DNA of 64,000 bases from Anaerobacterium chartisolvens (lineage in GTDB: Bacteria; Bacillota; Clostridia; Acetivibrionales; DSM-27016): positions 115,264-179,263 of the forward strand of contig NZ_QPJT01000008.1 in assembly GCF_003337415.1 (NCBI RefSeq), given 5' to 3'. The translations under genes were made by a program, and so were the position numbers. The notes below the pieces were generated by a model, which saw nothing but the letters and a program-made list of their open reading frames with translations, was not told the DNA's origin and made no database searches. Numbering within the stretch: the stretch's first letter is position 1; each line of letters starts with the position of its first letter. Shown here piece after piece: positions 33,809-42,324 of this stretch.

Positions 33809-34845
33809 CGTCCCTCCCCTTTCAATGTCAACGATACAATCCGGTCGATCATTCCGGCAAACGACAGCCCTGCGGCTGCCATCATTCTCGGATAACGGCT
33901 GTATGAGGTCATACCGGGCAAAGTATTAACCTCGTTAAGTATTACTTTTCCATCTTCCGTAAGGAACATATCCACCCGTGAAAGTCCCCTGCATCCCAAA
34001 GCTCGATATACAGCTTTTGCTGTCTCACGAACGAGCAAGCGCACTTCTGCCGGAATGTCGGCGGGAACGATTATTGTTGAGTTTTCGGAACCGTTTTCAG
34101 GCTTATTCTCCTGATGAATTCTGAAAAAACCATGCGATAGACAAATTTGATCTACCTCTCCTGCAATCAAATCCATATCGTTCCCTAATATCGCACATCC
34201 TACCTCGCTGCCGGCGACAGCCTCTTCAATCAACACCTTCGAGTCATACTGTCTTGCGATTTCCACCGCACTCAGCAACTCTTCTTTTCGACATGCCTTG
34301 CTAACTCCGAAGGAGGAGCCCGAACGGGCCGGCTTTACAAAAACGGGATAAGTAAGCCGGTCGGCATCAATATTCTTGTTCGCTGTGACAGTCCAGAATT
34401 TTGGTGTAGCAATTCCCGCGTTTCCAGCGACGATATAAGCAAGGGATTTGTCCATGCACAGAGCTGAGCTTTGGACATCGCAGCCTGCATAGGGGATGCC
34501 GGAAAGCTCCAATAAGCCTTGCATCGCGCCATCCTCGCCAAGCTTGCCGTGCAGAACGGGAAACACCATATCCAAACGGATCGTTTTGTATTGTCCCTGC
34601 TCCACAACAAGCAATCCGTGTACGCTTCTGTCCGGTGACAGTATAACCGGACGGCAATTGCCGTTTTCCCAATTTTCATCAGGGCAGGGACAAAGCTTCC
34701 AAGCACCATTTTTTGTAATCCCGATATAGAACGGTTCATACTTTTCGATATCAAGGTTTTTTGCAACCTCTTGCGCAGATTTAACGGAGATGGGATGTTC
34801 CTCGGAGCATCCTCCGAATATAATTGCGATTTTCAACCTATCCAT
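33805..34845 (-). CDS. D-alanine-D-lactate ligase (VanA/VanD-type)
   Basis: The 346-residue ATP-grasp enzyme reads very close to the VanA/B/D group: GGCSEEH near the start, GIPYAGCDVQSSALCMDKSL, TYPVFVKPARSGSSFGV, and the ending NEVNTLPGMTSYSRYPRMMA. The omega-loop segment FFRIHQENKPENGSEN contains the His that selects D-lactate over D-alanine in VanA. The start at 34845 is chosen because AAAGGAG lies 8 bases upstream. It overlaps vanH by 8 bases. The exact Van letter class needs alignment. Confidence 0.93.
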   Translation of the reverse strand: MDRLKIAIIFGGCSEEHPISVKSAQEVAKNLDIEKYEPFYIGITKNGAWKLCPCPDENWENGNCRPVILSPDRSVHGLLVVEQGQYKTIRLDMVFPVLHGKLGEDGAMQGLLELSGIPYAGCDVQSSALCMDKSLAYIVAGNAGIATPKFWTVTANKNIDADRLTYPVFVKPARSGSSFGVSKACRKEELLSAVEIARQYDSKVLIEEAVAGSEVGCAILGNDMDLIAGEVDQICLSHGFFRIHQENKPENGSENSTIIVPADIPAEVRLLVRETAKAVYRALGCRGLSRVDMFLTEDGKVILNEVNTLPGMTSYSRYPRMMAAAGLSFAGMIDRIVSLTLKGEGR

Positions 34846-35806
34846 GCTGCTTTCTCCTTTCAAATTTCAGGCAATTGATAATAGTATTTTCAACAGTATC
34901 GCTTAAGGCACGCTCTGTATAATAGGCGGTGTGCGGAGTAATAAGCACATTCGGTAATTTCTGCAATCGTAACAGCAGTTTGCTTTCAATGGGTTTGTTT
35001 CTGTAGTCAAAGTAGAATACTCCTTCCTCTCCTTCTACGACATCCAAAGCCGCACCGCCTAATTTACCGCTTTCCAACGCCGGAATAACAGCCTCGGTAT
35101 CAATAAGTGAGCCGCGTCCAGTATTGATAATAAATGCGCCGTGCTTCATATTCTCGATACGTTGATGATTTAAAAGATGTTTTGTATCGGCGTTAAGTGG
35201 TATATGTAGCGTTACAATATCGCTCTGCTGTAACAAATCATCAAGAGCAACGTAATGGGCAGAGGCTATGGGATGAGGGTCATGGGCTAATGTGTGGCAG
35301 CCGAAGCCCCTCAGCCTATCCATAACTGCTGCGCCAATGCGTCCCGTTCCGATTACCCCAACGGTCATATCACGTAATTCTTTCCCGCGCACAGCATTCA
35401 ATCTGAAATCATGAATATCTGCACATCTGATAATGGATTTTGCATTTCGCACCGCCATAAGCATCAGCATTAATGTGTAATCAGCCACGCTATCGGGCGA
35501 ATAAGCGACATTTTCAACGGAAATACCAACGCTCTGGGCGTATTTTACATTAATATGGTTATATCCAATACTTCTTGTGGAAATATACATTACACCAGCT
35601 TGGCTGAGTGCCAGAAGATTGGAATTAGTGATTTCAGTTTTATGACCGACGCTGATGCATTTATTTCCAAGTGCCAGCTCAGTATTAGCTTCAGATACCG
35701 CTGCATCCGTGATAGTTGGCATAACGCCAAAGCGAGGCGCCATCTCCCGGAACAAAACGGCCTCGTCCTGCTCGCATCCATAAATTGTTATTCCTGCTTT
35801 TGCCAT
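34838..35806 (-). CDS. vanH: D-lactate dehydrogenase VanH
   Basis: The 322-residue D-2-hydroxyacid dehydrogenase supplies D-lactate for the ligase. The NAD-binding motif is VGVIGTGRIGAAV at about residue 150. The catalytic Arg, Glu and His lie in STRSIGYNHINV, the GAALDVVEGEEG stretch and TPHTAYYTERAL. It is the first gene of the vanH-ligase-vanX unit. Its promoter appears to lie about 250 bases upstream, beyond a repeat insertion (35842-35992). Confidence 0.93.
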   Translation of the reverse strand: MAKAGITIYGCEQDEAVLFREMAPRFGVMPTITDAAVSEANTELALGNKCISVGHKTEITNSNLLALSQAGVMYISTRSIGYNHINVKYAQSVGISVENVAYSPDSVADYTLMLMLMAVRNAKSIIRCADIHDFRLNAVRGKELRDMTVGVIGTGRIGAAVMDRLRGFGCHTLAHDPHPIASAHYVALDDLLQQSDIVTLHIPLNADTKHLLNHQRIENMKHGAFIINTGRGSLIDTEAVIPALESGKLGGAALDVVEGEEGVFYFDYRNKPIESKLLLRLQKLPNVLITPHTAYYTERALSDTVENTIINCLKFERRKQHG

Positions 35807-35841
35807 GATTTAGATTTATCCTTTCATATTTCTTATTTGCT

Positions 35842-35939
35842 TTTATCGCTACATATATAGGACGCGATAAAGATTTTACATGGAGGATATAACTTGGTGG
35901 AAGAAATTATATCCTCTATGTTTGTAAAATCTTTATCGC
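35842..35939. repeat. Hairpin repeat family 2 (copy in vanH leader)
   Basis: GCGATAAAGATTTTACAT (from 35864) and its inverted copy ending CTTTATCGC (35939) surround TGGAGGATATAACTTGG-type sequence. TTTATCGCTACATATATA occurs at 35842-35859 and again at 35932-35949, so part of a second unit sits directly to the left. A larger relative lies at 58341-58525. Confidence 0.7.
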
Positions 35940-35948
35940 TACATATAT

Positions 35949-35992
35949 ATAAATCGCACTAATGAATTTACATCAAAGAGGATGCGATTTAT
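35949..35992. repeat. Degenerate palindrome adjoining family 2 repeat
   Basis: ATAAATCGCA and TGCGATTTAT are exact inverted copies 24 bases apart, with ATTTACATCAAAGAGGAT between, which resembles the family 2 interior. It lies in the leader of vanH. Confidence 0.45.
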
Positions 35993-36025
35993 AACCCTAG
36001 ACAACGTCTAATCCCCCCTTTTCGG

Positions 36026-36078
36026 AATATAAAAGCCTGCCATGTTCGGTAATTTCATATTACCGAAACCAGACAGGC
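36026..36078 (-). terminator. Terminator after vanY, containing the -10 of the vanH promoter
   Basis: On the minus strand GCCTGTCTGGTTTCGGTAAT and ATTACCGAACATGGCAGGC form a bulged stem followed by TTTTATATT, a terminator for vanY readthrough. TAATAT inside it (36062-36057) lies 33 bases from the operator at 36095, the same spacing as in the vanR promoter. The hairpin thus doubles as the vanHAX promoter region. Confidence 0.6.
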
Positions 36079-36094
36079 GATGTTGGATTTTTAA

Positions 36095-36138
36095 CTTATC
36101 AAAATCTTAATAAATTCTTATGAAAAGCTTATTATTCC
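36095..36138 (-). promoter_or_regulatory. Putative VanR operator for vanH (11-bp direct repeats)
   Basis: CTTATCAAAAT, CTTAATAAATT and CTTATGAAAAG follow each other with an exact 11-base period, and a fourth CTTATTATTCC overlaps the vanY stop. Sites with the same CTTA period are at 37177, 38427 and 40339. An 11-base direct repeat is usual for OmpR/PhoB-family regulators such as VanR. Confidence 0.7.
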
Positions 36139-37106
36139 CCTAAGCTGTTGTACACCGCCAATGCATCAGTAACATTGTATTTCTCGGATTTGGGATTTCC
36201 CTTGGCACCCGCTGTAATCAGAATATATTCCTGCTTGCCTACTTTGGCAAGACTCGCGAGACACAGTCCGGCCTCATTGGTGTATCCTGTTTTTCCGCCT
36301 AAAATTTCCCCATTAATAATGTTTTGATGCTTAAGCTCTTCAAACATAGTGCTATTTAAGGTTATCCCGCCGGAATGCTTATTCGTAGGCTGCGTGAAAT
36401 GGCAGGATGAAGTGAAAATTTCCCGGAAGGTTTCGTTTTGCAGCGCGTAACGTAAAAGAACAGCCAGATCCTTGACTGTTGTATAGTGGTTTACATTGTG
36501 AAGTCCCGTCGTATTTTCAAAATGGGTATTGTCCATACCGAGATCTGCTGCCTTTCGATTCATTATTTTTACAAAATCCCGCTCTGAGCCGGCAATCTGA
36601 TCGGCAAGTGCAACACAGCACTCCGCGCCGCTCGGCAGCATTACCCCGTATAACAGATCAATTGCCCCGACCTGCTCACCCGGTTGGAAGCCTGCCATTG
36701 ATGCATCTGCTCCGTACAGCCCCTGAAACGTAGAATTGGTAAGCTTGATTTCTTCCTTCAGATCAGGTAAATTTTCTATCGCAGCAATGGCTGTCATCAT
36801 TTTAGTCAAAGAAGCAGGATAGATTTTTTCTTCACTATTTTTTTGCATAAGGACGGTATAATCATTTAAACGGATCAGAATCACATTAGGACTGTTCAGC
36901 TTGTCCGAAGATATAGAAACAGAGGGATCGGGTTGTATCCTTGGCGGATGAACCAATGCTGTTCTATCGTTATACTCTTTCTCAAATATTTGGTGATTTT
37001 CTGGAGTAATGACGGCTTTGTAAACAAAAGCAGTAATGACAACCATCAATAGAAGTCCTGCAAACATGCGTATCCCTGACTTTTTCTTTTGTACTTTTCG
37101 TACCAT
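36132..37106 (-). CDS. vanY: Serine-type D,D-carboxypeptidase (VanY of the VanD type)
   Basis: The 324-residue S11-family penicillin-binding protein has an N-terminal membrane anchor (MFAGLLLMVVITAFVYKAV). Its active-site motifs are PASLTKM (SxxK), PSGAECC (SGx) and GGKTGYTNEAG (KTG). It would trim the last D-Ala from residual pentapeptides. Serine-type VanY, rather than the zinc VanY of VanA/VanB, is a feature of VanD clusters. The 5' end (first 14 codons and promoter) is shared with the upstream fem gene. Confidence 0.88.
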   Translation of the reverse strand: MVRKVQKKKSGIRMFAGLLLMVVITAFVYKAVITPENHQIFEKEYNDRTALVHPPRIQPDPSVSISSDKLNSPNVILIRLNDYTVLMQKNSEEKIYPASLTKMMTAIAAIENLPDLKEEIKLTNSTFQGLYGADASMAGFQPGEQVGAIDLLYGVMLPSGAECCVALADQIAGSERDFVKIMNRKAADLGMDNTHFENTTGLHNVNHYTTVKDLAVLLRYALQNETFREIFTSSCHFTQPTNKHSGGITLNSTMFEELKHQNIINGEILGGKTGYTNEAGLCLASLAKVGKQEYILITAGAKGNPKSEKYNVTDALAVYNSLGE

Positions 37107-37176
37107 AATAAAACAACTCCTTATTTTGTGCTGATATTATTTAAACACAGAAAAAGGAGCTATTTGGGAATTCCAT

Positions 37177-37209
37177 CTTATGAATTTCTTAAGATTTTCT
37201 TATAACGCC
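37177..37209 (-). promoter_or_regulatory. Putative VanR operator for vanY
   Basis: CTTATGAATTT, CTTAAGATTTT and CTTATAACG repeat with an 11-base period. TAATAT at 37139-37134 is a likely -10. The site lies between the fem stop and vanY, about 70 bases from the vanY ATG. Confidence 0.7.
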
Positions 37210-37216
37210 AGCACAA

Positions 37217-38356
37217 TCAGCCTTTAGTGCTTGAATTTTTATCGTCACTCCTGCGGGCTGTAAGGGTAAAAATCTTTCTCCTTATTTCTCTGAACAGCTT
37301 TTCACCTTTTTCAACCGCGGTATATATCAGGGGGTTGAACACATAATCTAATTCTCCCACAAATTCTGTAAAATCGCCGTTAAAGCCTTTTTTAAACTTA
37401 TAAAGGCCATACAAGGGATTGCTTTCCTCCAGATTTCCCGATACTCCTCTAAAATCATATATGCTGCAGTTGTTCTCCCGTGCCCATTTGATCATCTCCC
37501 ATTGAAGCAGATAGTTGGGCATTACATTCCTGTATTGGCTGCTGCTTGCACCATACAGGTACCAACATTTATCGCCGTAAAAAATAGCGACAGCACCTGA
37601 AACCATTTTGTCGTCATAGTATGCAAGGTAAAGCCTCAAGTGTTCAGGCCCCAGACAGTCGTACATTTTTTCAAAGTATTCCGCGCTTCTTATAACAAAC
37701 TTATCCCTTATACCTGTCTCAAGCATTATTTTATGGAACTCTGGTATATCCTCCCTTTTTCCTATTCTGACGGTAACACCCTTTCTTATGGCAAGGCTTA
37801 TGTTATATCTGGTCTTGTGATGAAATGATTTTAATAGCTCATCTTCAGTTCTGCCGAGAAGCTTTAATCTGAAAACGAACCGCGGCTGTATTCCTTCAAA
37901 ATTCAGTGCTTCATTTTTTGTGCGAAAGTTCAGGCTTTTTATAATGCTCTGGAATTCCTCGTCACTTTTTTCGATGTCGGGGTCCAGCCTCAAAACATAA
38001 CTTTTATACTCTCTGGAAAGCTGTTTTGCACTGTCAAGAAGAGCCTTAAGGGTTTTAAAGTCATGAGTGTCGCACACGGGACCGCGGGGAGAGTACATTA
38101 ATGTATATTTCATAAAGGGTATCTTACGGATTAAAACGCTCATTGAACCCTTTATATTTCCGGAATCATCCCTAACGGTTAAAATTCTATTTGCCCAATT
38201 CGATTTGACGGCTGCCCACTCGGGAGACTGCATAAAATGTCCTTTATGGTGTGACATTATAAACGATTTGTATTCTTCGATATCGGTATTTGCTGTAACC
38301 TCCAAATTTACAAACATGCGTATCCCCGACTTTTTCTTTTGTACTTTTCGCACCAT
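37217..38356 (-). CDS. FemABX-family peptidoglycan aminoacyltransferase inside the van operon (VanK-like position)
   Basis: The 379-residue protein has the two GNAT-like halves of FemABX proteins: HFMQSPEWAAVKSNW at residues 40-54, KYTLMYSPRGPVCD, FHHKTRYNISLAIRKGV and the late LYGASSSQYRNVMPNYLLQW. These enzymes add amino acids to the cross-bridge of lipid II. Its first 14 residues (MVRKVQKKKSGIRM) and 130 bases upstream are a copy of the vanY 5' region. The native start was probably near the Met at codon 14 (MFVNLEVTAN). In Streptomyces the equivalent VanK is needed because D-Lac precursors need a special Fem. Confidence 0.85.
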   Translation of the reverse strand: MVRKVQKKKSGIRMFVNLEVTANTDIEEYKSFIMSHHKGHFMQSPEWAAVKSNWANRILTVRDDSGNIKGSMSVLIRKIPFMKYTLMYSPRGPVCDTHDFKTLKALLDSAKQLSREYKSYVLRLDPDIEKSDEEFQSIIKSLNFRTKNEALNFEGIQPRFVFRLKLLGRTEDELLKSFHHKTRYNISLAIRKGVTVRIGKREDIPEFHKIMLETGIRDKFVIRSAEYFEKMYDCLGPEHLRLYLAYYDDKMVSGAVAIFYGDKCWYLYGASSSQYRNVMPNYLLQWEMIKWARENNCSIYDFRGVSGNLEESNPLYGLYKFKKGFNGDFTEFVGELDYVFNPLIYTAVEKGEKLFREIRRKIFTLTARRSDDKNSSTKG

Positions 38357-38426
38357 AATAAACCATCTCCTTATTCTGTAATGATATTATTCAACCACAG
38401 AGCAAGGAGCCATATTAGAATTTCAT

Positions 38427-38459
38427 CTTATGAATTTCTTAAGATTTTCTTATGACGGA
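38427..38459 (-). promoter_or_regulatory. Putative VanR operator for the fem gene
   Basis: CTTATGAATTT, CTTAAGATTTT and CTTATGACG repeat with an 11-base period and overlap the stop codon of vanS. The site is exactly 1250 bases from the vanY operator and is part of the 147-149 bp duplicated segment. Confidence 0.7.
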
Positions 38460-39586
38460 AGCTTTATTGTAAATGTAGTACTTTCTCTGTTGCTTTCCAC
38501 AGAGATTATTCCATCGTGAGCAGTGACAATTTCCTGGGCAATTGCCAAGCCTAGCCCTGCTCCACCTGTGCTTGTGGAACGTGCGGTATCTAATCGGTAA
38601 AATTTTTCAAAAATACTATCAAGCTTTCCCTGCGGGATTGGATTTCCCTGATTAGTAAAGGTTATAACAATATTTTTGTCCTGCTGCACCGCAGAAATAT
38701 CAATGACGCTGTTTTCATAGCTATAGGCTACCGCGTTTTTCAGAATATTGTTGAACACACGGGCCAGCTTGTCTGCATCTCCCCACAGAGTGAGCCCGTC
38801 AGGCACATTGACCGACACCTGCTTTTCTTGCGGAGTCAGCATTGGATAGAATTCATCTGCCATCTGCTGGAGCATCAACAGTAAATTGATTTTTTCTTTA
38901 TCCAAAACAATAGCTTGAAGATTAAATCTTGTGATTTCAAAAAACTCATTTATAAGCTGCTCTAATCGATAAGCTTTTTCCAAGGTAATACCGACATATT
39001 TTGCCTTCTGTTTAAGAGGCATATCAGGAGCTTCATCCAGAAGACTTAAGTATCCTATAACGGAGGTCAGAGGTGTCTTTATATCATGAGCTAAGTAAAC
39101 CACCAAATCATTCTTGCGCTGTTCGGCTTCCAGCGCGGCTTTCTTTTGTTTTTGCAAGTTGTTTTTTATCTGATTCAGCTTATTTTCCATAAAAGCCAAC
39201 TCCGGTGATAATGTAATTTCTTCATCGTATTCCTCAGCAAGCTTATCCATTCCGTCACTGACCTCATCGAAATATTTGGTAAACCAAGAAATTGAAAATT
39301 TAAGCAAAATAACTAAGAATATGAGAATCACAATAAGTGTAATAGCTTCTATATTATAGATAAATAGAAAATGAGTAATCATTATAGCTGTTCTGTCTGG
39401 GATATGAAATATATTCATTAAAAAGTCTGCAATAGTATCTCCAAAACTAAAGTATTTTTGAATTGCAAAACGCAGAAGGATAACAGTTGCAACTGTAGCA
39501 AAAATAACAAGTATCATTTTAAGAAATATTTTATTTTTTAATTTCGAATAATCATTTTTTCTTTTACTTTTCAATTTTATAGCCAA
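38450..39586 (-). CDS. vanS: VanS sensor histidine kinase
   Basis: The 378-residue kinase has two membrane helices (about 22-42 and 75-95) flanking a short external loop. A HAMP-like linker and the H-box YLAHDIKTPLTSVIGYL follow at about residue 165. The N-box LKNAVAYS, G1 QGKLDSIFEKFYR and G2 GGAGLGLAIAQ are all present. The short external loop is typical of VanS of the VanA/D type. It overlaps vanR by 23 bases. The ligand (glycopeptide or a wall precursor) is not decidable. Confidence 0.92.
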   Translation of the reverse strand: MAIKLKSKRKNDYSKLKNKIFLKMILVIFATVATVILLRFAIQKYFSFGDTIADFLMNIFHIPDRTAIMITHFLFIYNIEAITLIVILIFLVILLKFSISWFTKYFDEVSDGMDKLAEEYDEEITLSPELAFMENKLNQIKNNLQKQKKAALEAEQRKNDLVVYLAHDIKTPLTSVIGYLSLLDEAPDMPLKQKAKYVGITLEKAYRLEQLINEFFEITRFNLQAIVLDKEKINLLLMLQQMADEFYPMLTPQEKQVSVNVPDGLTLWGDADKLARVFNNILKNAVAYSYENSVIDISAVQQDKNIVITFTNQGNPIPQGKLDSIFEKFYRLDTARSTSTGGAGLGLAIAQEIVTAHDGIISVESNRESTTFTIKLPS

Positions 39587-40262
39587 CCCCCCATACAGTT
39601 TTTATATATTTGGGATGCTCTGCGCTGTCGTGCATTTTTTCTCTTAAATGCCGGATATGAACCATTACCGTATTGTTGCTGTTAGTGAAATACTTATCTC
39701 CCCATACCTCATGGAACAATTCTTCCGAGCTGACCACCCGTCCGCGATTGTAGCAAAGGACCCAAAGAATTGAAAACTCTGTAGGAGTGAGAGATAGCTT
39801 TTTTTCATTCAGCTTGCATTCATGGGTATCCATGTCCAATACCAAGCCGGAAAAGGCAATCAAGCGTTCTTCGTGTTTTGGCTCTGAAGAATTATATTTA
39901 GTAAATCTCCGAAGCTGCGCCTTTACACGGGCAATAAGCTCCAATGGACGGAACGGCTTGGTGATATAGTCATCCGCACCTAATGTCAGTCCGGTAATCT
40001 TATCGATTTCTTCTTCTTTGGCTGTCAGCATGATAACCGGGAAATTATACTTTTCCCGGATTTGCCGACAGATTGAAAAACCGTCTATATCGGGGAGCAT
40101 GACATCCAATATTGCTAAATCTATATTTTGGTTTTCAACACAATGTAACGCATCCCGCCCATTATAGAACTTGAATACATCATAATTTTCGCTTTTCAAA
40201 TATACTTCAATCAAGTCCGCAATGGACTGTTCATCGTCTACCACTAAAATATTTGCTGTCAT
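39564..40262 (-). CDS. vanR: VanR response regulator
   Basis: The 232-residue OmpR-family regulator has the receiver domain (ILVVDDEQSI, phosphoacceptor Asp in LAILDVMLPDIDG, Lys in YITKPF). The C-terminal winged helix has LTPTEFSILWVLCYNRGRVV, and VMVHIRHLREK and the WGVGYKI ending follow. The ATG at 40262 is chosen over an upstream GTG as it has GAGGGAG upstream and gives the usual VanR length. It likely binds the four 11-base repeats found upstream of vanR, fem, vanY and vanH. Confidence 0.93.
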   Translation of the reverse strand: MTANILVVDDEQSIADLIEVYLKSENYDVFKFYNGRDALHCVENQNIDLAILDVMLPDIDGFSICRQIREKYNFPVIMLTAKEEEIDKITGLTLGADDYITKPFRPLELIARVKAQLRRFTKYNSSEPKHEERLIAFSGLVLDMDTHECKLNEKKLSLTPTEFSILWVLCYNRGRVVSSEELFHEVWGDKYFTNSNNTVMVHIRHLREKMHDSAEHPKYIKTVWGVGYKIEK

Positions 40263-40299
40263 AGTCTGCTCAACTCCCTCTTTCACAAAAGCTCATAAT

Positions 40300-40371
40300 A
40301 TTATATCAAGGAATCGAAAACGGTTTTGTGGATTTAATCTTATCAAATCCTTAAGATTATCTTAAGGAAAT
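40300..40371 (-). promoter_or_regulatory. vanR promoter and putative VanR operator
   Basis: CTTATCAAATC, CTTAAGATTAT and CTTAAGGAAA (40339-40371) repeat with an 11-base period. TATAAT at 40305-40300 is the -10. There is no good -35, as expected for a promoter that needs an activator. Confidence 0.7.
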
Positions 40372-40378
40372 ATAGAAC

Positions 40379-40436
40379 GAGGACACTCCTCAAATATGCA
40401 GCACAAAGCCCACGCTATACTTGAGAACTGTCCCCC
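40379..40436. repeat. 60-bp GGGGACAG palindromic repeat, right of van cluster
   Basis: This is the copy of 33099-33159, same orientation: GAGGACACTCCTCAAATATG, then AGCACAAAGCCCACGCTATA and CTTGAGAACTGTCCCC. It borders the van operon on the vanR side. Confidence 0.7.
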
Positions 40437-40454
40437 TGTGTCAGTGCAGTCATT

Positions 40455-41657
40455 TTAGCCTGTCTTTTGCTTTTTAGAATTTTGAGAAACCAACCATTGC
40501 TGAAGAATAACATCATACCTGTCAATTAACAGTATGTTATCCGGTAAGCTGTCAACGTGCAACGCTTCATTTGGGTTTGTTCTAACTAATATCATTAATG
40601 TGCATTTTTTTGTCTTACTTGATTTTATGAGCAGGTTTAATGAGTCAATAATATTTTCGGTTTCCCTTTGAATTTTAATTGATACGGGACCACCTGAATA
40701 ATTTACTTTTAAAAAGCCATCAATCCCTTTGTTTCTTTGAACAGGGATTGCATCCAGTGCTTTTAAAATTGAAAGCTCATCGTTTGTTTTGTTTATATAA
40801 CTGTTTTTACCTTCTGTCAGCAGGGCCGAATTTGTTTTAACAGGATTAGCCAGACGCTTTTTAGCCAGTTCTACAGCATCCTTTGAGATATCTATACCTG
40901 CAAACCTTCTGTTTAACAGCTTAGCAGACACCAGAGCTGTTCCGCTGCCACAAAACGGGTCCAGTACTAAATCTCCCTCATCGGTTACAAGCTTAATAAT
41001 CTGTTCTAGCAACAATATGGGCTTTTGGGTAGGATAGCCCGTTCTTTCTGCTGCTTTAGGGTTTAAATATGGTATTTCCCAAACATCAGACAACGGAACT
41101 CCCCTCTTTTGCTGTGCTAAAATTATCTCTCCATCGCAGTCTCTTTTATATATTGACTTTCCATATTCATTTCTTTCTCTCAATTGAAGTATTTGATCAA
41201 TGTTTGTTGTCTCTGAATACTCTGTATATATAGTATTAAATTTAAAATCATGAGACCTACTGTAAAAATATATTGTTTGGTGCCCACACATTAAACCTTT
41301 TTTAGAATTCGACCATCTCTTATAGCTCCAAATTATTTCACTTTGGAAATTGTCTTCTCCAAACAATTCATCTAATAGAACTCGTAAATGGTGTGAAGCT
41401 GACTTATCGCAATGCAGAAATATACTGCCGGTTTGCTTTAAAATTCTTCTGCATTCTATGAGCCTTTGCCGCATAAAATCAATGTACTCATGTACAGAAC
41501 TCCAAGTGTCATCAAATGAGTATTCCTTTGTATTGTCTCTTGTCTTTAAATATTGGCTTTTCTGTGTAAAAAATGGAGGATCTAAATATATTAAATCAAT
41601 ACTGCTACTTTCCATGTCTTGTATAATGTTGAGGCAGTCTCCTAAATAAATGCTCAC
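40455..41657 (-). CDS. Type II DNA methyltransferase (N6_N4_Mtase), partner of ApaLI-like nuclease
   Basis: The 400-residue enzyme has the catalytic IYLDPPFF (DPPF) near residue 26, the SAM motif DPFCGSGTALVSAKLLNRRF and FAGIDISKDAVELA. This is the beta-class order with DPPF before FxGxG. An extra C-terminal domain (residues 290-400, KGIDGFLKVNYSGGPVSI) may recognise DNA. It is 6 bases after the restriction gene. GTG at 41657 is the start, with GGGAG 11 bases upstream. The target is expected to be the ApaLI-type GTGCAC by the partner nuclease. Confidence 0.85.
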   Translation of the reverse strand: MSIYLGDCLNIIQDMESSSIDLIYLDPPFFTQKSQYLKTRDNTKEYSFDDTWSSVHEYIDFMRQRLIECRRILKQTGSIFLHCDKSASHHLRVLLDELFGEDNFQSEIIWSYKRWSNSKKGLMCGHQTIYFYSRSHDFKFNTIYTEYSETTNIDQILQLRERNEYGKSIYKRDCDGEIILAQQKRGVPLSDVWEIPYLNPKAAERTGYPTQKPILLLEQIIKLVTDEGDLVLDPFCGSGTALVSAKLLNRRFAGIDISKDAVELAKKRLANPVKTNSALLTEGKNSYINKTNDELSILKALDAIPVQRNKGIDGFLKVNYSGGPVSIKIQRETENIIDSLNLLIKSSKTKKCTLMILVRTNPNEALHVDSLPDNILLIDRYDVILQQWLVSQNSKKQKTG

Positions 41658-41663
41658 TATAAT

Positions 41664-42314
41664 TCACTCTCCCAAGCTGCTTTCATTATTTGCTATCTCC
41701 AACAGTATCTCTTTTAAATTCACTCCCGTACTTTGTAAAATATACTCCCACGCTTCGTCACCAGAGTAATAGTAACCCTGAACTCCTGAATATAAAGTAG
41801 CAAGCGTATTTTGAATCTTTTGCGCCTTCTTTCTGTTGGGGTAATAGAACATAATTCTTACAGGTGTATAGCCTGCATCCTTTATTGCCTTTATTCTTGT
41901 ATGCTCCTTTGTAATATGGTCACCATCAGTAGTTGCATCCCTCCATTTTATTTCATGAGCCATATTACCTACAGCGCAATCAATTTCGAAGGTCTTCGGC
42001 CTGCTTCCCAGCGTATTTGGTATTTTTAACTTCTGTGCCTGATGGAATTTATATTTAAAGCATAAAAAAGCCGCTTGTTCTAAAAATGCTCCGGCATACT
42101 TGTAAAGAAACCGGCCTTTATTTTGATTGATATCAATTAAATCGCCTTCCTTATCAGTAATGCCTAATACTCTATAAATCAGGTAGTGTGATTTATCATC
42201 CTTTTTCATTTTTCCAATACGCTCAGATACCTTTTCCTTTAATATTACAGTATAATTTGCCGATAATTCCTTTATATCAAGCTTCAGCTTTTTATAATTT
42301 ACGTCTTTCATCAT
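41664..42314 (-). CDS. ApaLI-like type II restriction endonuclease
   Basis: The 216-residue product has a PD-(D/E)xK-like core FEIDCAVGNMAHEIKWRD around residue 120 (Glu/Asp then EIK). The distinctive GDHITKEHTRIKAIKDAGYT and PVRIMFYYPNRKKAQKIQ blocks of ApaLI-family enzymes follow. Start choice is uncertain. A promoter with TATAAT at 42381-42386 excludes the longer frames, so the paired ATGs at 42314/42311 are preferred, although no ribosome site is obvious. An inverted repeat in the leader (42325-42350) is a candidate operator. It forms an R-M pair with the downstream methyltransferase. Confidence 0.8.
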   Translation of the reverse strand: MMKDVNYKKLKLDIKELSANYTVILKEKVSERIGKMKKDDKSHYLIYRVLGITDKEGDLIDINQNKGRFLYKYAGAFLEQAAFLCFKYKFHQAQKLKIPNTLGSRPKTFEIDCAVGNMAHEIKWRDATTDGDHITKEHTRIKAIKDAGYTPVRIMFYYPNRKKAQKIQNTLATLYSGVQGYYYSGDEAWEYILQSTGVNLKEILLEIANNESSLGE

Positions 42315-42324
42315 TTTGATGTTT

